A stretch of DNA of 64,000 bases, from the NCBI GenBank assembly GCA_021018815.1, contig JAITYX010000052.1:1478501-1542500 (forward strand), given 5' to 3'. Under the pieces are notes generated by a model. The model made no database searches. It was not told the origin of the DNA and worked only from the letters and a program-made list of their open reading frames with translations. The translations under genes were made by a program, and so were the position numbers. Of the stretch, positions 46,510-58,100 are shown piece by piece (position 1 is the first letter of the stretch; every line of letters begins with the position of its first letter). Origin of the DNA: Talinum fruticosum (Eukaryota; Streptophyta; Magnoliopsida; Caryophyllales; Talinaceae).

Positions 46510-48006
46510 TTTTAATTTTTTAATCAAGCAATAGTAAAACTTATTTATGAGTAATTTTATCATCTCTAACCAATATAATAATACATAATATCATATAGAT
46601 ATTATGTTCATAGAATAAGAATCATTTTTAAGATATTTTGGTAATTAAATTGTAGACATACACAGACTCAAAATTTTGTGCTTCCTTGATTTTTTCAGAT
46701 TGAACAAATTGGATAAGTCTAAATATATATATCAAAATCGAATTCGGACAACAAAAGTAGAAAAATTTTTGTGTTCGAATTTAAAAATTCGGACGAATAA
46801 TTAATGATCTTATCCGATTTTTTCAGAGGACAAATTTAAATATTTGGATCAGACGGAATTTTATCTAACACTATACACATATACTCCTGTAGTAACCTTA
46901 TAATGGTTTCACCATAGATATGCTACTTTTGATCTTAATCAATTCATACGTTTTTTAACATAAGACTAAGTTTAGTTTTTAGAATTCACTTAAAACAAAA
47001 CTTAAACCTATCAGGTTCATTGATTTCTCTAAATAGGAAATAATTCTGAATTTGAAGATCACACAGAATTTTTAAAAGACATTGCAATATCAACAAGTTA
47101 TATATATTATATAGCCTAGCACAACTCTTTCAGTCAAAAAGTTATATTAAAATGTGTTATTTACAGCAATTCCTGGTATGACAGGAGAGTTCACTTTCAT
47201 GAGCAATAATAAAAGAACAAGAAGAAAGAGACACAAGAATTTATTGTGGAAAATTTAAGACCGGCAAAAATCACGAACAATGCTTTAAAATTTGGTAGCT
47301 TTACAAAGAATTTTTTTCTCTAGCTATTACTGCTACACTCAACAATAGAGGACTACAAGCAATTATAGAGTCATAAAACTGAGCCATCAATGCAAGAAAT
47401 TGTCCCAAAACGGACAAAAAATAGCAAAAGTTAAAGAACCAACATTCGACGCAACCGTGTCAGTGGACATTGCCAACCAATGTGGGGCGCTGGTTGCTAT
47501 TCCGCTCTTTTGACCATGCAAATTGACTGTTCCCCTCGAGTCGTGCTCACTATTCCAAGCCTTGAAACACAATTTTCCAGAGCCCAAAGACCCCGTTCAA
47601 CTCTATACAATCCCGATACTTCCGTCCTTCACCATATCCTTTTTTTAAAAAAAAAATTACCATCGTGATAAATTAGGTGAACATTAAAAAGAATTCCCTA
47701 ATTATTCTAGTTATAATGATCTAATTAGGTGAATATTAGTTGATTCGCTTGATAATTTTTTAAATCAATAAAAAAATAAAGCTATTTAATTTTAATATTT
47801 ATATCTCTTTCTACATCTTTTGAAAAGAAGAAATTATGATGTGCATGAAGTAAGAAATTAAGTGTTACTATACTCCAAGTCTCGGTGTACATGTGTTGAA
47901 GGGGTCTTGTTGTTTGATTATTCATACATTTCCATAGTACAACAGCGTATATTACTCGTAGGTTTAGACATTGGGATGTACTGATACAAGAGGAGGACGA
48001 GGGAGA
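46510..48006. other. Gene-free spacer
   Basis: No coding gene. 47210-47345 has sequence reminiscent of LTR DNA ('agagacacaagaatttattg') but I cannot support an element. The overlapping frames at 47387-47668 match nothing I recognise. Confidence 0.4.
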
Positions 48007-48717
48007 TTAGCAATTGACGGAGCCACCGGAAGACAGATGAAGAGTGCATCCCTCAGGAGCCATACAGCAATTGCAGCGGCCACGGAGCTGCTCATTCCCT
48101 GACGATGGACAAGTCATATAAGCCACATCCAAACAGTACTGTGGGCATCCCTCTACACCCCAATTCTCTCTCTTCATTCCCCCAAATCCATCAATATCAT
48201 ACCTACAAACCAACCATTACCATTCCATTCAATTCAATCTTACACATCCATCATCAAACTCAACTATGAACCATCACTATGCTCTTTCTATTTATCTAAT
48301 TTTAACTTATTTGAATTTTAAGAATCAGAATGTTACTCGGTTCATCATTCTTATATCTGTGTGAGAATAGAATTACTATTTCCTATATATAATGTCTGGT
48401 TCACATTTTAAAATTACTTTTTGAAAACAACGTTTAAATTTTCTTTATTTACGTTATAAATCCATACTAGTAGATTCAAAATTTTTCATATGTAAGTTTA
48501 ATCAAACAAGTAATGCTATAATTTAGAATCTCTTGATTTAATTCATGATTTTATTAATTTCATTCCAACTTTTGAAACCAAACAGTCAAAACATTATAAA
48601 AACCAAATCTATGACGATAACAAGACGGCAAAATAGTATATAAAGTTATGTTGTAAAGATTTACTTACCTGAGATGATAAAATATGCCATTACTCGAAAA
48701 TTTAAGACAGCAGCCAT
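48007..48717 (-). CDS. Single-domain proteinase inhibitor II (potato type II)
   Basis: Small secreted serine proteinase inhibitor, a wound- and herbivory-linked family. Two exons: 48717-48669 (MAAVLNFRVMAYFIIS, the signal peptide start; the intron splits the signal as in potato inhibitor II genes) and 48202-48007. The mature region has eight cysteines in the family spacing: 'GCPQYCLDVAYMTCPSSG', 'RCNCCMAPEGCTLHLSSG', 'VNC' and stop. About 81 residues, one repeat only, as in Arabidopsis At1g72060-like proteins rather than the multi-repeat nightshade proteins. Joining the exons at the canonical GT-AG sites gives a shift in a G-run (plus-strand C-run 48179-48183), where one extra base restores one frame from signal to stop. 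Probably a one-base sequence error. Confidence 0.83.
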
Positions 48718-50630
48718 TCTTTCTTCCTAAAAATAAAATAAAAGAAATTAAATTTTTTTGTGTAGGTTGGGTTGAAGAAGAGTTCGACTGCCTTGACAAA
48801 AATAAAGGGGGGTTGTTATAATATTCAATGTTCAAGGGCAAGACTATTCAAACATAGCGGTGGTCATTTGAATATGAAAATGTATTGATAAGTATAGCAT
48901 GATGTATTGTAGTAGCATACCAAAAATTCCTTGGTCTTACTTGGAATATATTGTCTCACTCCAAAAGTCAAAAATCTAAAGAAGTGTATATGCACTAATA
49001 ATTTCTTGGCTCGATAAGGACAGAAGATTATTGTGACTATTTATAGTTCTCATAAGGTTATTTATTATTAATTATCTAAATTATATTTAAATATACATAT
49101 AAAAAACACAAATTTATTTATATTTAGATATTTGAATATTTATAGTATGGTAACAGAGTGTGTTAATCCTGTTGATATTCAATTAGAAGTTAATTTGTGT
49201 TGGATTTGTGGGTGTCCCAATAAAATATTAGTTGTATGATATTATTGCAACTCTCACGAACTGCCACTCAGGTGCCTACACTTCACTCGCAACTCTCAAG
49301 TTTAATTTTAAATATAAGATTAGGGTTTCTAACTTTCTGAGTTTTTTACTTTTAATTTTAGATTTTTTAATGAGCTATGATAACAATTCTCTTTTGTTTG
49401 ATTTATTGTGGAATATACATATTTAATTTTTTAATTTGTAATTTGAAAAATTATTGTAACGTAGTTTGGTGAATGGTGATTGCGATTGTGATTCATGAAT
49501 TATAAATTACTTGAAGTTAGTTGATTATTGATGTTCTTTGATTGGGTTGGAATAATAGGATTTTTAGGAATGTAGCCATTGTTAATTTGTTGTTATTTGA
49601 TTTTTGAAATGGTCAATTGTTGATTTAGTAAATTAAATGTTATTTCAAATTTATTTGTTGGTCACTAAATAAATTAATATTATCTTTGCCAAATCATATG
49701 GATCGAAGAAATTTCATTGTGGCAATGAATTATTTAATATTTGATATCATATTATTATTTCTAATTTACAACATATTTGGCACTATTTGTAAAGGGACAC
49801 CCATAGATAAATTTTTAACGTAGAAAAACAACAAGTGTATCTAAATCCAGCAAAAGTGAATAAATTCAAAATTTCGAATCGATTATCTAAATTCATATAT
49901 AACCCGATTTCCGAATAATTAAGCGGACTCGAAATCTAAAATAATTTAAACTAAACTAAACTAGCCAATTTAAAAACATTTTCCGCCAAATTTTATTCAA
50001 AACAAACTTACCTAATCAACATCAACTAATCTAAAGTCTAACTTAAAATGAAAATGAGTAACGAATGGAATTTTATTAGATCCAATCCTAAACCATCTTT
50101 ATACCAAGCTGAATGATTTATTTGCTGTCATGTGAGCGTTGGACACGTATTGAGTGGCATTGTCTATGTAGCTTTCAAGTTGGGCTCATTTGTACATCTT
50201 TATCTACCGGAAACGAGACCACAGCCATGAGAAATGGGCAAGTGGCACCGCCTAGTTTATCTTCAACAAATAACCTTCCCATGCTGTAAATTTATGTCTA
50301 TTTATTTGCCTTTTCTTTTTGGGTGATAGGTTATTGCAAAGGAGTTTTTTTCATTATCTTATTATTGGAGAGCCAAAAAAAAAAAAAAAAAAAGATGTCA
50401 CAAACTCAGTTTTTTAACAGATAATTTAACTAATATATGTTAACCGATAAAATATAAAGGAATATTTTAATCAGTGTATTGAGCATATTCAATAAAATAT
50501 TATTTATCTTGATTAAAAAATATTATAGAATATTTTTAAAAATTAAAAATATAATTTGTGAGATGATTCATATTCTCATCCAGACTTTGTTAATAAAAAA
50601 TACAAAGATGCCCTCCTCGTACTAATTAAA
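48718..50630. other. Gene-free AT-rich region
   Basis: No gene recognised. A 20-base A-run lies near 50375-50394. The 64-codon frame at 49232-49426 has no recognisable domain. Confidence 0.5.
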
Positions 50631-50642
50631 AATATATATATA

Positions 50643-50948
50643 CGGAGTCACATTAAGGCCAAGGGCGTCCAACTAAAAAAAGTTTATTTTTAAAGTAAAA
50701 TTTTAAATTATAAATAATTGGACACTCTTTAATTTGATTCAAAAGACATTAGACACCCTTATTTCGAATTTTTGGTTCTGCCACTATATATAGGGCGGAG
50801 CCACATGAAGGCTAAGAGTGTCCAATTAAAAAAAGTTTATTTTTGAAGTGAAAATTTTAAATTATGAGTAATTAAACGCCCTTTAATTTGACCCAAAAGA
50901 CATTAGACACTTTTATTTCAAATTCTCGACTCCGCCACTATATATATA
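50643..50948. repeat. Tandem pair of about 160-bp repeats
   Basis: Unit 1 (about 50643-50788) starts 'cggagtcacattaaggcc' and unit 2 (about 50803-50948) starts 'cggagccacatgaaggct'. Both contain 'aaaaaaagtttatttttgaag' style sequence and 'aaaagacattagacac' and end 'ccgccactatatata'. Identity is clearly high but not perfect. Confidence 0.75.
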
Positions 50949-51166
50949 TATAGGTGGAGGATAGAGCCGATGGTCATCACGTCACTAGCCTCCTTGACTT
51001 TAAAAACACCTTCTTACGAGAACCTCGATCTATATTTTCTAAAAAATATTTCATATACGAGTACTTTTAAACTAGTAACTCGCTGACATATAGAGATTCA
51101 TACATTCCGCACCAAAAAAAGAGATTCATATATTTCATCGGAAAAAACAATTGATATATTTTTATG

Positions 51167-52330
51167 CAAAAAATTACACAAAGGTACCCTCGGGTTTGAT
51201 GTAACTATTTTAAGGCCCCCGAGGTATGAATAATTACTCCTAGGTACCTCGACTTTTACTCGTAATATTCTTTTTGGCCCTTTTCCGGCTCAAAAGTTAT
51301 CGGAATGATAAAAAGTCTCTTTTACCGTTAATAATGCTCGCAAAATTTAACCAAACAAACTTAAAATATTTTGTTTTAATTGTAATTTTTCAAAATCCCT
51401 AATCTTCTCTCCGCTCAATCGGTTTTTCATATCCTTCCTTCACTCTATTCTCCTCTCACCCCCTTTCCACGCTGTTCGCTGCCTCCATCGTGTACACCGA
51501 TCTCCTATCTCTCTCTCCTCTCTCTATTCGCCATCCGTTGTGCGTTGCTATGGTAATTGTCTTTACTCCTATTGATGTTGTATTTAGGGTTTAATTTGGG
51601 GTTTTAAATTTGTATAATGTATTAATGATTTTAATCGGATTAATAATGTTACAATCTCAAATTGGTCGCCAAATTGATCATCAAATTTGGGGGTTTATTA
51701 TTAATCTGATTAAGGATCTTACTCAAATCACAACATAAATTTGGGGGTTTATTATTCTCAACATTTCCAATTTTAATTTTAAATAATTAAAAAATTACTT
51801 ATAAAAAATCACAACATAAAAAAGTTATAAATTTTGTAAGCACAAAGTTTTTGAAACAAATAACTATAAAAATTAGAATATAAAGAAATTACATGTTTTA
51901 TCTTGTTAGATGGGAAGAATGTAAAAAAATAATATTTTTAATTTCAATTATTAAAAACAGAGATAAAATTGATCCTCAACAAAAAAAATTTAAATTTTCT
52001 ACTCAACATATGAGATATACTATGTCAATGTTGGAAATGCACTCGTAAAAAACATTACAACAAAGGGAAGTATACCCAGGAGTATATTTTCATTCCTTAG
52101 GGCATTTAAATAGTTACACCAAAGTTTAAGGTACCTATGGATAATATTTTACAAAGGTCGAGTACCTAGAGTAGTATTTCATACCTCAGGGGCCTTTAGA
52201 ATAGTTATACCAAAGTTGAGGGTACCTCCGGATAATTTACAGAAAAGTCGAGTACTCAGAGTAATTATTCATATCTCGCGGCTACAGAATAGTTGCGACC
52301 AAACCCGAGGTAGCTTTGTGTAATTGTTTG
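51167..52330. mobile_element. MULE-like non-autonomous element with tandem terminal modules
   Basis: Flanked by a 10-bp direct repeat TATTTTTATG (51157-51166, 52331-52340). Termini are inverted: left CAAAAAATTACACAAAGG then 'taccctcgggttt'; right, reversed, CAAACAATTACACAAAGC then 'tacctcgggttt'. The inverted similarity continues for about 80 bp ('gaggtatgaataattactc'). At the right end the 80-90 bp module recurs about three times (from about 52068, 52141 and 52221). The central part (51400-51560) is pyrimidine-rich and resembles a plant gene leader, perhaps captured. No transposase. Confidence 0.7.
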
Positions 52331-52385
52331 TATTTTTATGCGCTCTTGAGTCATCCCTTTTTTATAATATTTATAAATAAAATTC

Positions 52386-52583
52386 GTGGCCGGAGATTTA
52401 GAATCGGAGAAAAAGGATTTATCTGAAACATTTTCAGTACACCAACCGACGACGGTGCCTCAGGCGGCGGCGATTTCTTCGATTCTTGATGCTCCGCCGG
52501 TGCCGACCACCGTTATAATGCCGTTAACCGCTTCTCACCATGTGATTGTTGCCCTTCGACTCCCTCTCGACTCGCCATGTCCA
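52386..52583 (+). other. Possible 5' exon or leader, unassigned
   Basis: A GC-richer stretch with an open frame of mixed composition, ending at CAG before GTGACT, a plausible donor, followed by (CT)n. It could be an upstream non-coding or N-terminal exon of the ABC1 kinase gene 2.5 kb downstream, but nothing in the sequence proves the link. Confidence 0.25.
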
Positions 52584-52590
52584 GGTGACT

Positions 52591-52591
52591 G

Positions 52592-52627
<36 letters not shown>
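52591..52627. repeat. (CT)n microsatellite
   Basis: About 37 bases of CT next to the putative donor site. Confidence 0.9.
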
Positions 52628-52629
<2 letters not shown>

Positions 52630-53865
52630 AACTTCCTCCTCCTTTACAATCACCACTGTGTTCTGTTTTTGTTTTCAAATGATTTCTTATCTATAGTTTC
52701 GATTATGATCGTGCGACCTGCTGAATCTCTTTTTCTTTCGTTTATTTATCTGAGAATGTTTTCTGGGCAATAGTGTTTGATTTGAATGCCGAAGTTGCAA
52801 GATGAAATTTTAGATATAGGACCCCACTTCGATTTGAGCTGTTATTATGTGTGGCAGAGTAGAAATGCAATCTTTGTGTACAAATGTATGTGAAGGGAGC
52901 TAAAAAGGATATCATTTCAGCTTCGGAGTTGTATTATTGTTTGAATCCTAGAAGGATTTGTCGAATAATCGGTTGCTTCGAGCTCAAGCTTGGTTCCGCT
53001 GGTCTCCGGTAGTGCCTATGGGGTATCCCCCTCCAATTAGAGTGAGGATTAGCTTCGGATTGTGATTATTTTTTCCTCAAGGAGATCATAATTGCATTAT
53101 CTTTGTGTTGAATGAAATGCCATATTATACCACATGCATAAGACTAAATACATGCTTATTGAAGTCCTCCTTAACTGCTAGAGAATTGGATCCCCTACAA
53201 CTTGAAGAAAAGGTTTCTGAAAAATATTGTTAGTTTGTTACATGGACTAGAGCATCCAGTGTCAGACAGACACAGGCACGTATCAGAGTGTCCAACTCAT
53301 CAAAGTTCTAATTTTGGACATGAGGATCGTCATATGACATTGGGGAAGTAGAATGTCAAATGAATTGTTCTAGAGCACTTCATCATTCTCTAAAACTCAA
53401 ATCCAACAACCATATCCAACCACAGACAATACATAAAAGAATTCACTTAAAAATAGTAATACTTAACTTCTACAGCATAAAAAGAGCAAAAGAGATATCA
53501 GAGAAAAAAAGGTTGTCGGCTTGCCAAAGTGCTAGACACTAGAAAATCAAAAGATGTAATGAATGAAGAAGGAAAATGGCTGCAGATTCCTGGTTTATTT
53601 TTCGTCCCTCCTAAATTGGCGTTTGCATATAAGTCTTACACATAGCCAATGCCATATTTGTGGAGCTGTTTACGGCATTGGTCTGGCAGGGAAAAGTGTC
53701 AAGGCTAGGTATCATAGCCTTCAAAATATCAATTGATATGCTACCATTAGTAGAGGATGGTTTACTTAGATGTTTGGTTTGCTTTATCATAATCCTGCAC
53801 TAAATATTGTCCTAGCTAGTTCAATAGCATTCAACTCTATTGAGCGTTTTTTGGTAAGTAATCAA
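52630..53865. other. Gene-free or intronic region
   Basis: No exon recognised. It may be intronic to the ABC1 kinase gene if that gene starts upstream. Confidence 0.3.
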
Positions 53866-53873
53866 AGATGTAC

Positions 53874-54405
53874 ACCTGTCAATCGGGTCATTCGGTTCGG
53901 GTTAGTTCGGTTCGGGTTAACTTCGGGTCGATCTTGTTCGGATCCGGTTCGGTTTCGGGTTTGGGTAAACTTCGGGTTCGTGGGGTTTCTGTTCGGGTCA
54001 ACTTCGGTTCAATTCAATTTCGGGTCAATCTCGTTCGGGTTCGATTCGGGTTTATTTCGGATCGGGTCGTAATCGGTTCACTTTTTGGGTCAAAATCGAT
54101 TCAAAATTGTACCACTATAGACACAATAGTCCATCCTCAAAAAAATGTGGGTTGGGTCACTTTTATTTGGGTTAAATTGATTCGGGTCTTATTCGGTTCG
54201 GGTCATTTTGAGTTCGGTTTGATTTCGGTTCGGGTCGAAATCGGGTTCATTAGATTTCGGGTCGGGTCGGTTCGGTTCGAGTCGGTTCATTTCGATTTTC
54301 GGGTTAAAATCGGTTCAACTATTTCAGATGTCGGTTCGGTTTGGGTTTCGGGTCGTTCGGGTTAACCCTTTATGGGTCAGTTTTGCCAGGTCTATAAATG
54401 AGACA
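53874..54405. repeat. TTCGGGT-motif repeat block, possible hAT-like MITE
   Basis: Dozens of copies of 'ttcgggt', 'cggttcggg' and 'tcggttc' in one orientation fill 53880-54370. The block is bounded by 'tacacctgtcaat' on the left and, reversed, 'tagacctggcaaa' on the right, an imperfect terminal inverted repeat in the style of hAT elements. The Val/Arg/Gly/Phe-rich open frames (for example 53868-54365) simply translate the repeat. Confidence 0.55.
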
Positions 54406-55101
54406 CTGGGATGTCAGCCATGTAGAAAAGGGGCATTTCCAAAAAATAATTTTAAAATGACTGACTCTACACATTTCTGTTTTCTTTTTTTTTATTTCCT
54501 ACTTTTTCTTCAATTTATCTTCAAATATTTTTAATTCCTAGAACTTATTTTATAAATTTTTTTGGATGTTTTACGAATAACCTCTGTACTTATCAAGGCT
54601 GAGGTTTTGGACATCAGAAATTCTTTAGATCTTTCGTTGGCAAGATTCATATGAGCCTATGAGGCTGTGTAGGAGAAAGATATTGGAGTTGATACTCTTC
54701 ACAAAAGATTTGTGTTTTTGGCCAAATTTGTAACATTCTGTAATATGTGGCAAAGTTTGTTCTTTAGGCTTTCAGACTAATGTGAGGTTTGGTTGGATGC
54801 ATTCTATCGGCAATGTGATCTAATCAGCCTTGTGTTGTAATGCCATTGTGATTGCATAGTTTGTGGTGATCACAACTACAAGAAATTTTTTCTTTTATTG
54901 CGATAACATGCAACAAAACAAAGTAATGGAAACACAATTATAATTTCGTTTGCTTCACAAGGTCGATTACATCCAACCAAACATCACATAAGTTTTTTAG
55001 GTTGGCTGCCACTAAACAGCATCATTTATAACATTCCTATGGCCCCTTTGTGCTTCAGTGGCTTTTCCATGAGCAACTCTTAACAGACTTTTTGGATGCA
55101 G

Positions 55102-58100
55102 AACTATAGCTTCTGGGACTGTCAAAAGGATTGTTCGTACCTTTCTTCAAGACCAGAGATGTAGCTGTAGCAAGTCAGATCCCTCTTCATTGAGCAACCT
55201 TGGCAGCAAAAACTATGCTTCAAGTAGCTTTTATGAAGCAAAGGATATATTTACTATCTATGGCTCGCGGAAAATGCATGATTTTTCAGCAAGTATTGTG
55301 GTGTCACACCAAGCTCAGACTGCTTGGAGAAGGCTACTACAAATGCGGCCTTACGGTGGACCAGTGTTGTCTCGTCTTAGCAAGACCGCTTTTGTTGTAA
55401 GTTTAGCTTTGAGCCGGTCTCCCTTATTGCTCCCAGTGTGCTTGCTTTAATGGCTGGACAGTTTGCATGTGGGCAAAGCACATGGGCTCATGCCGAATGT
55501 TACCCGACGTCTAGGTCTCTGTACAAGAATGCACAAAATGGACATGTTTATCTGACATCATTCGCGTTTTCAGTGGTAGAGGCAATTATCTTGTTTCTTC
55601 GTATGATCTATTTGGCAATCCTATTTTCACCTTGCATAGCAATGGCTCCTGTTGCTAATTGTCTTGGTGAGGAATTTAGGAAAGTATGGCTTCATATTCT
55701 CCTTCACACCCTTGAGAAAGCTGGCCCAGCCTTTATTAAGTGGGGACAATGGGCTGCAACAAGGCCTGATCTCTTCGCTCAGGATCTTTGTGCAGTACTT
55801 TCAAAGCTGCATTCCAAAGCACCGGCACATAGCTTTGCCTTCACAAAGAAAACTATTGAGAATGCATTTGGCCGCAAGCTGGGTGAAATATTTGACAAAT
55901 TTGAGGAGGAACCTGTTGCCTCGGGAAGTGTTGCTCAAGTCCACCGGGCTACTTTGAAGTTCCAATATCCTGGCCAACCAATCAAGCCTATTTTAGTTGC
56001 TGTAAAGGTTAGACATCCAGGTGTTGGGGATGCCATACGTAGAGACTTCATGATAGTAAATGCCTTTGCTAAAATTTCGACCTTCCTGCCAACCTTGAAA
56101 TGGCTAAGACTAGATGAGAGCTTGCAACAGTTTTCTGTTTTTATGATGTCTCAAGTTGATCTTGCAAGGGAAGCTGCACATTTGAGTCGATTCATTTACA
56201 ACTTTCGTGGATGGAAGGATGTTTCTTTTCCAAAACCCCTGTACCCTTTGGTGCACCCAGCTGTTCTGGTGGAAACTTATGAGCACGGGGAAAATGTTCT
56301 GCACTTTGTTGATGATGTTGAAGGAAGTGGTAGAATCAAAACTGCATTGGCTCATATTGGGAGTCATGCCCTTTTGAAAATGCTTTTGGTATGAAAACAT
56401 ATTGCTTTTGTGAGTATTTTTAGTTTTCCTCTTTTGAAAAATGTCAACCAGTTTACATAAATAAACAAATAAATGAGGTTAGCTGTGTGTAGGATAACTG
56501 CCATCCATGCTCTTGGGCTTGCATTTATACTTTATCGGTCATTGTTGGGTTTCTGTTCAATAACTATTACTACAAAGGACTTGAATTATGGGAAGAGCAC
56601 TTCCCATGATAAAGCAGAATCTTGTTGAGCTGACCTGTTATTTGCTCATAAAAGTAAAACAGTAAACATAAAAATTTATGAGCATATTTATGACCCCTGT
56701 CTTCTGACCGTGTAGCACAAGAAGATGTGTTCAGAAGCCGTTATTTTCTCTGTTGGAAGAGTCTATGTTGGTCTCTTTGCTTTGTCAATGCTGATAAGAA
56801 TGCCACAGTAACATGAATGTTACCTCTAAATACTTGGGAAAACCATCACTCTCTCTGATGGGAAAAGATGGAACTATTTAGGGCAGATCCATATATTTAT
56901 TTCAGATATCATATCCCACTGAGAAACAGAAAAACATTCTACCTAGTGCCAAGGCTGCTGCTAAAGAACAGCTAGCAGAAAATTAAATGATGTAGCAAAT
57001 GGAATTAAGTACACTCAAAGCATATTGCTTCTATGATATTAGTAAAGTGCAACATCAGTAAAGTGCAAGGTTTCTTTCATTAATGCTAATGGAATTAAGC
57101 ACACTCAAAGGATACTTGAGAATGTCAAAATGTTCCCTTTTGATTGTTCAGTTTCCTTTATGGTAGATTTGTCTCAGTATATTTAGTGTAGTATTTCTGG
57201 TCCGGCTTCTGCTTCCATACCTAGAGGAATTGTGTAAGATGGTTATAGTTTCTGCTTGTTCTTTTTGAAAATCTCATTGTTGCTTTTACATGACAAACTT
57301 ACAGGGGACTTGAGAACTTAGTTTGCCAGCCATGATTATGCTTTTATGGCTCCTTAAAAAGCGAACTGCAATTATTTACGACTTACTCTAAATTATTCTA
57401 GGTACAGCCCCATTAAAAACAGCCCGTTATTCCTGAGAATTTGAGAATTTTTGGAGTCTGAGTAGGTGTCTTTATGTTTATTGATAGCTCCTGATTTTTT
57501 TCTCATTTCTTTATGATGAACTCTTTGAGTGACGGGCTCTCTCTACAGGTTGACAATTTCGTCCATGCTGACATGCACCCAGGAAATATTCTTGTCCGGA
57601 TTAATCAGAGAAGGCCACAGAAACATCTGTTTGTCTCGAGACCACATGTCATATTCCTTGATGTAGGCATGACTGCTGAACTTTCTAAGAGAGATCGCGT
57701 GAACTTGCTTGAGTTTTTCAAGGCCGTTGCTGTTCGAGATGGTCGCACTGCTGCTCAATGTACTCTTCAACTATCAAAACAGCAAAACTGTCCCAACCCT
57801 GGGGCTTTCATAGAGGTAAAATTGGCCATTGCTTGTTATTGCTGGGTAGAAATGAATGCCACTAATTGGAATAGCCTTCCAAGTTGATATCAGATTACGT
57901 TCTTCCTTGTTGGAGGATTTCCCCCAAGGTCATGTTAATCCTGCACAAGACTATCCAGAACAACTTCTTATGCATTTATTTTTTCCTGACATTTGCTCTC
58001 ACATCCCACTCATCGTGGATGTATTTGTTGGAGGCACGAGAGCTATAAAAAACAAACCACGACCATGCCAGTAGATTGGAAGATCTGGACAGTGACACTT

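Noticed and set aside
46100..46600. AT-rich stretch as a possible origin or scaffold attachment region
   Set aside because: Only base composition supports it; the inverted repeat is better explained by MITE halves.
53868..54365. 165-codon frame rich in Val, Arg, Gly and Phe
   Set aside because: Pure translation of the TTCGGGT repeat array; no domain and no conserved start.
54869..54960. 'cacaactacaagaaatttttt' as a third CACTA-type end
   Set aside because: No subterminal motif repeats follow and no partner was found; too weak to annotate.
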